In this document: positions 1-5,220 of the stretch, piece after piece
How positions within the stretch are numbered: position 1 is the stretch's first letter
How the letters are laid out: each line of letters begins with the position of its first letter
From: Gammaproteobacteria bacterium
Lineage (GTDB): Bacteria; Pseudomonadota; Gammaproteobacteria; Xanthomonadales; Rhodanobacteraceae
Direction: 5' to 3'
Length of the DNA: 7,419 nucleotides
Assembly: GCA_005877675.1 (NCBI GenBank)
Contig: VBNZ01000179.1
Coordinates: 3,230-10,648, forward strand
The notes under the pieces: generated by a model
The model's input: the letters and a program-made list of their open reading frames with translations, nothing else
Database searches by the model: none
Told to the model about the DNA's origin: nothing
Made by a program: the position numbers and the translations under genes

Positions 1-1325
1 CCACATCGCCGGGTTTGATGTCTTTGATTGCCGTGTTGAAATCCGCCACCGACTTGACCGGCGCGCGGCCGACCTGCAGCACGATGTCGCCCGACTGCAG
101 CCCCGCGCGGCGCGCAGCGCCGCCGGCTTGCGCGACAACGACGCCACTCAATCCGGTCAAGCCGAGTTCCTTGCGCTCCGCGGGCGTAACGTCCTCTATC
201 GCGAGGCCGAGCGGATTACGCTTGTGCGTGCTCGTGCCACTCTCGAGACTCGCCGGCATCGCCTTGGCTTTCTCCGATGCCAGCTCGCCGACCTTGACCG
301 GCAAGGTCAGTGTCTTGCCGTCGCGAAACACCTTCAATTCCGCCTGGCTGCCAGGCTTGCTCGCACCGACCAGCATCGGCAGTTCGGAAGAATCGTCGAT
401 GGTCTTGCCGTTGTAAGCCAGAATCACATCCTGCACCTGCACACCGGCTTTCTCCGCACCGCTGCCCGTACTGATCTGCGCAACCAGCGCACCGCTGACC
501 TGCGGCAGCTGGAGCGAATGCGCCATGTCGCGCGACACGTTCCGTGTTCATCGCCATGTTGATCGGCACGGCAAACGACACGCCCATGTAACCGCCCGAG
601 TTCGAATAGATCTGCGAGTTGATGCCGACGACCTGGCCGTCGAGATTGAACAGCGGGCCGCCGGAATTGCCGCGATTGATCGGCACGTCGGTCTGGATGA
701 ACGGCACATAGGTTTCGGTGCGGTTCGCGCGGCCGACATAGCTGACGACACCGTGGGTGACCGAGTGATCCATCGCGAACGGCGAGCCGATCGCGACGAC
801 CCACTGGCCGGGTTTGAGCTTGGATGAATCGCCGATCGTCACCGCTGGCAGGCCGGTCGCATTGACCTTGAGCAGCGCGACGTCGGACTTCTCGTCGGTG
901 CCGACGACTTTCGCGTCGAGTTCGCGCCGGTCGGACAGGCGTACGACGACCTTTTCCGAGCCTGCGACGACATGATTGTTGGTCAGCACGTAGCCGTCGT
1001 TCGAAATGATAAAGCCCGAGCCGAGCGACTCGCCAAAACCGCGCGGATGGCCGCCGCCTGCCCCCGGACCGCCCGGACCGAAGAAGCGGCGCAGGATGTC
1101 TGGCATCTGCTGATCGCCGCCATCCGCGCCGTCCTCTTCATCGGCGGCATCGTCGTGATTGCTCGCACCGTCGCCGTGCGAGGCGGTGACATTGACTACC
1201 GATGGGCCGTTCTTCTCTACGAGTTGGGTGAAGTCGGGCAAATCGGCATACGCAGCGGGAGCGGCGAACGCGAGCGCCGCGAGCAAAGCGGGCGCAAATA
1301 TGGCGACTTTGTGTACTTTGTGCAT
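1..1325 (-). pseudogene. mucD: MucD/DegQ-family periplasmic serine protease, frameshifted and cut by the window edge
   Basis: HtrA-family protease that degrades or refolds damaged envelope proteins in the periplasm. From ATG 1325 (residue 1), a signal peptide with probable cleavage after AYA (residue 27) precedes an acidic stretch (58-71) and a Gly/Pro-rich linker (83-98). The trypsin-like domain has a complete triad: His118 in TNNHVV, Asp148 in KSDVALL, Ser221 in RGNSGGP. After PINMAMNTE (residue 262, base 540) this frame loses homology and runs through an Arg/Cys/Gly-rich tail to a stop at 216. The family sequence resumes in another frame at base 538 (VSRDMAHSLQLP, then SGALVAQI) and stays open to base 1. 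It covers the rest of PDZ1 (AGVQVQDVILAYNGK) and PDZ2 (AGLQSGDIVLQVG). Against P. aeruginosa MucD as I recall it, about 22 residues separate these points; here there are 7 bases. It lies 96 bases after rseA with no obvious terminator between. Family assignment is firm; whether the lesion is biological or an assembly error is open. Confidence 0.88.
536..545 (-). other. Deletion/frameshift junction in mucD
   Basis: Reading the minus strand, AAC ACG GAA (548-540) ends the protease-domain frame, one base follows, and GTG TCG CGC (538-530) opens the frame that encodes the PDZ domains. The missing piece would encode the helix after the protease domain and the carboxylate-binding loop of PDZ1 (usually near VSRGWLGV). 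The shortfall of about 59 bases is an estimate from recalled family spacing; the change of frame is seen directly. Confidence 0.8.
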
Positions 1326-1421
1326 GACTATACCTGTGGATCTACAGTGGTTGCGCCGCGACGGGGACCGCGGACGCGGATGATGTGCTCTTGGTTTTAT
1401 GGGAGATGTGTAACGCAGCAC

Positions 1422-2111
1422 TCACGGCTGCGTCGACACGGGATTGGGTTGCGTCGATGTCGGCCGCAGCGGCCCGAAAACAGGCGCGGCCGCAGTGCCG
1501 GTGGACTGGATGCGCAACACGTACGGCGCTGCGCCATCGCCAAGATAGTTGCGCGACAGCAGCTGGCCGTTCGGCGCGTACAGGCTCGGCAGCACCGAGT
1601 CGAAGCTCGCCTGCATCACCTTGTTCGCGTCGAATCCGGCGAGCGGCGATGAGTTGGTCGGGGCCAGCGGTAGATAAGCACGGTTTGGCTGCAACGCGGG
1701 CTGGACCGCGGCCGGCGCAACCTGCTGCGCCAGCATCGCCGCGCCGCCCTGTTCCGCATGATCGGCCGGGCGCGATACGACCAGCGCGACCACCGCAACC
1801 GCCGCGGCAATCGCGCCACCGCCAAGCCAGCGCAACGCAGTGTAGGCGCGCGGCGCCGAAGCAGCGCCGGACTGTGCATCGAGCTTGGCCCACACAGCGG
1901 CGCTGAAATCGCGGCCGAGCGGCAACGCGACGAATTCGCGCTTGAGCGTCGCGCTGATCAACTGATAGCGGGACCAGCGCCGTGCGAAATCCGATTCCGC
2001 CTCGACCGAACGCAGCAGAAAGCGCACCTGGTCGCGCGACAATTCGCCGTCAATCAGTGCTGACAGCTGTTCGCTCATCTCATCCATATTTTTGATGACC
2101 TGTTCACTCAT
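1422..2111 (-). CDS. rseA: RseA-type anti-sigma-E factor
   Basis: Single-pass inner-membrane anti-sigma factor that holds RpoE inactive until regulated proteolysis releases it. The 229-residue product has an N-terminal RseA-like domain (about 12-80) starting EQLSALIDGELS, close to the E. coli start EQLSALMDGE. One hydrophobic segment follows at about 95-112 (LGGGAIAAAVAVVALVV), then a Pro/Ala/Gln-rich periplasmic region of about 115 residues. The start at 2111 overlaps the rpoE stop by 8 bases (ATGAGTGA), fits translational coupling and has AAGG 8 bases upstream. A start at 2078 would match the E. coli N-terminus and is possible. It is cotranscribed with rpoE and probably with mucD. No rseB follows, as in the Xanthomonas arrangement as I recall it. 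The C-terminal half is not conserved enough to assign by eye. Confidence 0.9.
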   Translation of the reverse strand: MSEQVIKNMDEMSEQLSALIDGELSRDQVRFLLRSVEAESDFARRWSRYQLISATLKREFVALPLGRDFSAAVWAKLDAQSGAASAPRAYTALRWLGGGAIAAAVAVVALVVSRPADHAEQGGAAMLAQQVAPAAVQPALQPNRAYLPLAPTNSSPLAGFDANKVMQASFDSVLPSLYAPNGQLLSRNYLGDGAAPYVLRIQSTGTAAAPVFGPLRPTSTQPNPVSTQP

Positions 2112-2703
2112 GGTCGTAACCTTGCGACTCGGACAGGAGCGGACGAAGTTTCGCGTCGATCGCGTCGCGCGCGCGGAAGATGCGCGAACGCACCGTACCG
2201 ATCGGGCAACCCATCTTCTCGGCGATTTCTTCGTAGCTCAATCCATCCACCTCGCGCAGCGTGATTGCAGTTTTCAGTTCTTCCGGCAGTTGTTCGACCG
2301 TATCGAAGACCGTTTGTTCAATTTCCTGACGCAAAAGTTCGTGCTCGGGGGTGGCGCGTTCCGTCAGCCAGGCGCCGCCGTCGAGCAGCACGGCATCGTC
2401 GACCGCGATATCGTCCTTGGGTGGACGGCGTCCCATCGAAACCAGATGGTTTTTCGCCGTATTGATCGCGATCTTGTAGATCCAGGTATAAAACTGGCTG
2501 TCGCCGCGAAAGTTGCCGATCGCGCGGTAGGCGCGAATAAAGGCTTCCTGCGCGACGTCCTGGCATTCGCTCCAGTCGGAGACATAGCGCGAAATGACGC
2601 TGACGATCTTGTGCTGGTACTTGCGTATCAGCAGGTCGAAAGCGCGCTTGTCTCCTTTCTGTACCCGTTCTACCAGGGCTTGATCCGAATCCACATTGCC
2701 CAT
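2104..2703 (-). CDS. rpoE: RNA polymerase sigma-E factor (ECF family)
   Basis: Extracytoplasmic-function sigma factor that directs transcription of envelope-stress genes. From ATG 2703 the product is 199 residues (E. coli RpoE is 191). Region 2 spans about 20-95 and includes DVAQEAFIRAYRAI and FRGDSQFYTWIYKIAINTAKN, the latter with the aromatic-rich -10 recognition segment, then GRRPP (91-95). Region 4 spans about 130-183 with LPEELKTAITLREVDGLS and the helix-turn-helix YEEIAEKMGCPIGTVRSRIFRAR for the -35 element. Both regions match E. coli RpoE closely. I chose 2703 because homology begins just after it (DQALVERVQKGD), AAGGGAG sits 10 bases upstream, and a sigma-E-like promoter overlaps the in-frame ATG at 2763, which would add 20 residues unlike the family. 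The gene overlaps rseA by 8 bases and heads the operon. Confidence 0.93.
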   Translation of the reverse strand: MGNVDSDQALVERVQKGDKRAFDLLIRKYQHKIVSVISRYVSDWSECQDVAQEAFIRAYRAIGNFRGDSQFYTWIYKIAINTAKNHLVSMGRRPPKDDIAVDDAVLLDGGAWLTERATPEHELLRQEIEQTVFDTVEQLPEELKTAITLREVDGLSYEEIAEKMGCPIGTVRSRIFRARDAIDAKLRPLLSESQGYDHE

Positions 2704-2713
2704 CCGGGCTGAA

Positions 2714-2720
2714 CTCCCTT
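2714..2720 (-). promoter_or_regulatory. Ribosome binding site supporting the rpoE start at 2703
   Basis: The minus strand reads AAGGGAG, followed by a 10-base spacer and ATG 2703. The alternative ATG at 2763 has only a weak GGAA-like sequence upstream. The spacer is on the long side, so this supports the start without proving it. Confidence 0.5.
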
Positions 2721-2747
2721 CACTTGCGACCTGATCAAGCTCCAATG

Positions 2748-2775
2748 CAAGACCGTGGGTCATGAGAATAGTTCC
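2748..2775 (-). promoter_or_regulatory. Candidate sigma-E-dependent promoter of rpoE-rseA-mucD
   Basis: The minus strand has GGAACTA (2775-2769), close to the sigma-E -35 consensus GGAACTT, then 16 bases, then TCTTG (2752-2748), a partial match to the -10 element (TCTGA-like, lacking the final A). Transcription would begin near 2741, about 38 bases before ATG 2703. Autoregulation of rpoE from a sigma-E promoter is known in E. coli; its presence here is inferred from this match. Confidence 0.4.
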
Positions 2776-2917
2776 GCAGTAGGCATACCGAACTTATGTA
2801 GGTTCGCTCCCCCTAACTCAAGCGGAAGACCTTGAGCGCGATCGGCGGGTGCGCCGGGACGCCGGATCGATTATAGGTCGGTTTTTTGCGATGATCCTCG
2901 ATCTGCCGCGTCAATCT

Positions 2918-2922
2918 GGGAG
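2918..2922 (+). promoter_or_regulatory. Ribosome binding site that sets the fadJ-like start
   Basis: GGGAG is followed by a 7-base spacer and ATG 2930. The frame is open upstream to an ATG at 2849, but that adds 27 residues with no family similarity and no comparable ribosome binding site, so 2930 is preferred. Confidence 0.65.
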
Positions 2923-2929
2923 TTCCGCC

Positions 2930-4984
2930 ATGTTCGAAGGCCTGCGCTTCAATCACTGGAAAACCGATCTCGGCGCCGACGGCATCGTGGTACTGACTTT
3001 CGACCGCGCCGATATGTCGGTCAACACCTTCAACCGCGACGTGATCGAGGAGCTCGAGCAGATCGTCGAACGCCTCGCGATCGAACCGCCGAAAGGCGTG
3101 GTGATCCGCTCGGGCAAACCCGACGGCTTCGTCGCCGGCGCCGATATCCGCGAATTCGAGCAGTTCGAGAAACAGGGCCGCGTGCTGGCGAGCATCGAAA
3201 ACGGCCAGCGAGTCTTCCAGAACCTCGCGCGGCTCAGGTGTCCGACGGTCGCGGCGATCCACGGTTTCTGCATGGGCGGCGGTACCGAACTGTCGCTCGC
3301 CTGCCGCTATCGCATCGCCTCGCGCGACCCGAAAACAAAGATCGGCCTGCCCGAAGTCATGCTCGGCATCATGCCGGGCTGGGGCGGCACCGCGCGCCTG
3401 CCGCGGCTGATCGGGGCGACCGATGCGCTGCCATTGATGATGACCGGACGTGCGCTGTCGGCTGAGAACGCCAAATCGCTCGGCGTGGTAGACCAGCTCA
3501 CCTCGCCCGAGCTGCTGGTTGCCGCGGCCAAAGAATTGATCGCGCATCCGCCCGCGCGCCCGATCGCCCAGCGCGCGAAGGCCTGGGCAACGAATATCTG
3601 GCCGGTGCGGCAGATCCTCGCGCCGGTCATGCTCAAGCAGACCGCCGCGAAGGTACGCAAGGATCAATACCCCGCGCCGTTTGCGCTGATCGAAGTCTGG
3701 CGCCGCGGTGGATCGAGCATCACGCAACGCCTCAAGCTCGAGGCGCGCGCGGTGGCCAAACTCGCGACCACGCCGACCTGTCACAACCTGGTGCGCGTGT
3801 TTTTCCTGCAGGACCGGCTGAAGAAGATGGGCGGCGGCGATTCCGGTATTGCGAAGGTGCATGTCGTCGGCGCCGGCGTGATGGGCGGCGACATCGCGGC
3901 GTGGTGTGCGCTGCGCGGTTTCGACGTCACGCTGCAGGACCGCGAGATGAAATACATCCAGCCCGCGCTCGACCGGGCGCAGGATCTGTTCGCGAAGAAG
4001 CTCAAGACGCCGGAAGCGATCGCGCCGGTCGCGGCGAAGTTGAAGGCCGACGTCGACGGCCAAGGTATCGCCGATGCCGATCTCGTGATCGAGGCGATCT
4101 TCGAGAACAAGGATGCGAAGGAAGCGCTATATCGCAGCACCGAAGCGCAGATGAAACCGAACGCGCTGCTCGCGACCAACACCTCGAGCATCCCGCTCGA
4201 CGAGCTGCGCCGGGCGGTCAATGCGCAGGGGCGTTTTCTCGGCCTGCACTATTTCAATCCCGTCGCGCAGATGCCCCTGGTCGAAATCGTGCGTCAGGAT
4301 CATCTCGATCCGGCGAACGAGGCGCGCGCACTCGCGTTCTGCAAAAAGATCGACAAGCTGCCGGTGCCGGTGAAGGGCACGCCGGGTTTTCTCGTCAACC
4401 GCATCCTGATGCCCTACCTGCTCGAATCGCTGCGCATGCACAAAGAAGGCATTCCCGGGCCGGTGCTCGACAAGGCGGCGAAGAAGTTTGGTATGCCGAT
4501 GGGACCGATCGAACTTGCGGACACCGTCGGGCTCGACGTGTGCGTCTCGGTCGGCAAGGAAGTCGGCGACTATCTCGGCCTAGAAATTCCCGATGGTCTC
4601 GACGCATTGATCGCCGATGGCAAGAAAGGCAAGAAGACCGGCGAAGGTCTGTACAAATGGGAGAATGGCAAGCCGGTCAAACCCGAGATCGACCCGAACT
4701 ACCAGCCGCCGGAAGACATCACCGACCGTATGGTCGGACCGATGCTCAACGAGTCCGTGGCGTGCCTGCATGACGGCGTGGTCGACGATGCCGACCTGCT
4801 CGATGCCGGGGTGATTTTCGGCACCGGTTTTGCGCCGTTCCGCGGCGGCCCGATCCAATACATACGCAGCGAAGGCGCGGACAGGATCAAGGCCCAGCTC
4901 GACGCACTCGCTGCAAAGTATGGCCCGCGCTTTGCGCCGAAGGCGGGCTGGGACAGCGCGCAGTTGCGCGTCGCACCGGTGTAA
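2930..4984 (+). CDS. fadJ: FadJ-like fatty-acid oxidation protein: enoyl-CoA hydratase / 3-hydroxyacyl-CoA dehydrogenase
   Basis: Bifunctional beta-oxidation enzyme of the cytoplasm: hydrates 2-enoyl-CoA to 3-hydroxyacyl-CoA, then oxidises it with NAD+. The 684-residue product is slightly shorter than FadB/FadJ (about 715-730). The N-terminal crotonase domain (1-190) has FVAGADI (67-73), GGG (116-118) and the two catalytic glutamates Glu120 and Glu142 in GLPEVMLGIMPG. The stretch RDPKTKIGLPEV resembles FadJ more than FadB. The NAD-binding domain starts near 308 with GAGVMG (314-319). The dehydrogenase residues Ser419, His440, Glu452 and Asn490 keep the spacing of the human enzyme (137, 158, 170, 208, as recalled). 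The C-terminal domain carries GPMLNESVACLHDG and FGTGFAPFRGGP. It is transcribed divergently from rpoE. No thiolase lies downstream here, so it is not in a visible fadBA operon. The fadB/fadJ label is uncertain; the bifunctional activity is well supported. Confidence 0.93.
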   Translation: MFEGLRFNHWKTDLGADGIVVLTFDRADMSVNTFNRDVIEELEQIVERLAIEPPKGVVIRSGKPDGFVAGADIREFEQFEKQGRVLASIENGQRVFQNLARLRCPTVAAIHGFCMGGGTELSLACRYRIASRDPKTKIGLPEVMLGIMPGWGGTARLPRLIGATDALPLMMTGRALSAENAKSLGVVDQLTSPELLVAAAKELIAHPPARPIAQRAKAWATNIWPVRQILAPVMLKQTAAKVRKDQYPAPFALIEVWRRGGSSITQRLKLEARAVAKLATTPTCHNLVRVFFLQDRLKKMGGGDSGIAKVHVVGAGVMGGDIAAWCALRGFDVTLQDREMKYIQPALDRAQDLFAKKLKTPEAIAPVAAKLKADVDGQGIADADLVIEAIFENKDAKEALYRSTEAQMKPNALLATNTSSIPLDELRRAVNAQGRFLGLHYFNPVAQMPLVEIVRQDHLDPANEARALAFCKKIDKLPVPVKGTPGFLVNRILMPYLLESLRMHKEGIPGPVLDKAAKKFGMPMGPIELADTVGLDVCVSVGKEVGDYLGLEIPDGLDALIADGKKGKKTGEGLYKWENGKPVKPEIDPNYQPPEDITDRMVGPMLNESVACLHDGVVDDADLLDAGVIFGTGFAPFRGGPIQYIRSEGADRIKAQLDALAAKYGPRFAPKAGWDSAQLRVAPV

Positions 4985-4989
4985 GCGGC

Positions 4990-5021
4990 GGCGCGATTCG
5001 ACATTGCGAATCGCGCCCTAC
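4990..5021 (-). repeat. REP-like palindrome with GTAG foot, possibly also a terminator
   Basis: A perfect 11-bp stem GGCGCGATTCG / CGAATCGCGCC (4990-5000 and 5007-5017) encloses a 6-base loop. On the minus strand the stem is preceded directly by GTAG (5021-5018), the tetranucleotide found next to the palindrome in REP elements mobilised by RAYT transposases. It begins 6 bases after the fadJ-like stop and could end that transcript, but no good T-run follows on the plus strand. The GTAG supplies the stop codon of the small gene at 5018-5104. Whether it is a genomic repeat cannot be told from one copy. Confidence 0.55.
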
Positions 5022-5104
5022 AATTTGCCGCGCATGCGCGAATAAAGCCACATTGCTGCAAGACTGGAAGCGATCCAGATTCCGAGTACGAAAGCAAACA
5101 GCAT
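5018..5104 (-). CDS. Small single-pass membrane protein, 28 residues
   Basis: A short open frame from ATG 5104 to TAG at 5020-5018. The peptide begins MLFAFVLGIWIASSLAAM, continues WLYS and ends RMRGKL. That is one hydrophobic helix of about 20 residues followed by a basic tail, which by the positive-inside rule would place the C-terminus in the cytoplasm. AAGGAG lies 5 bases before the ATG, the strongest ribosome binding site in the window. The layout resembles small regulatory or assembly subunits of membrane complexes such as CydX or KdpF, but I see no specific match and no such complex nearby. It lies between fadJ-like and kmo on the opposite strand to both, and its stop codon is shared with the GTAG of the adjoining hairpin. 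I do not recognise the family. Codon-perfect layout and the ribosome binding site argue for a real gene; conservation is untested. Confidence 0.6.
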   Translation of the reverse strand: MLFAFVLGIWIASSLAAMWLYSRMRGKL

Positions 5105-5109
5105 GGGGG

Positions 5110-5115
5110 CTCCTT
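5110..5115 (-). promoter_or_regulatory. Strong ribosome binding site of the small membrane protein gene
   Basis: The minus strand reads AAGGAG, a full match to the core anti-Shine-Dalgarno complement, then CCCCC and ATG 5104. This is the main evidence that the 28-codon frame is translated. Confidence 0.6.
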
Positions 5116-5133
5116 CTATCCATCAGAGAAAGA

Positions 5134-5166
5134 GCGCGATGTCCCCCCAAGCATCCAACATCGCGC
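5134..5166. repeat. Inverted repeat, 9-bp arms with 15-base loop
   Basis: GCGCGATGT (5134-5142) and ACATCGCGC (5158-5166) are perfect complements around a C-rich loop. The element lies upstream of both the small minus-strand gene (starts 5104) and kmo (starts 5221). It could be an RNA hairpin in either leader, an operator, or another degenerate palindromic repeat sharing GCGCGAT with the hairpin at 4990-5017. No T-run makes it a clear terminator. The rest of the interval 5167-5220 holds an AT-rich patch (TTAATTA) but no promoter I can assign with confidence. Confidence 0.5.
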
Positions 5167-5220
5167 ACACTGCATTAATTACACTCTGAGGCCTGAATAG
5201 TTCCCGGGCAAGCGCTGCAG

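Noticed and set aside
530..545. Programmed ribosomal frameshift in mucD
   Set aside because: There is no slippery heptamer at the junction, and about 20 conserved residues are missing, which frameshifting cannot restore. A deletion or assembly error explains it better.
972..1652. Plus-strand open frame of 226 codons across mucD and rseA
   Set aside because: It spans two conserved minus-strand genes and the gap between them, is Arg-rich and has no family features.
2761..2763. ATG as the start of rpoE
   Set aside because: It adds 20 residues with no family similarity, has a weak ribosome binding site and lies within the candidate sigma-E promoter. It is kept as an alternative only.
2813..4063. 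Long minus-strand open frame of 416 codons opposite the fadJ-like gene
   Set aside because: The plus strand carries a well-conserved enzyme across the same bases. The antisense product is Arg/His/Asp-rich with no recognisable domain, as expected for a shadow frame in GC-rich DNA.
4990..5030. Classical rho-independent terminator for the fadJ-like gene
   Set aside because: The stem is excellent, but the following bases (CTACAATTTG) are not a T-run, so it is listed as a REP-like palindrome with possible terminator activity.
5184..5204. Complete sigma-E promoter for the small membrane gene
   Set aside because: A -35-like GGAACT is present, but no TCnnA-type element lies at 15-17 bases, so only the shared 10-mer is reported.
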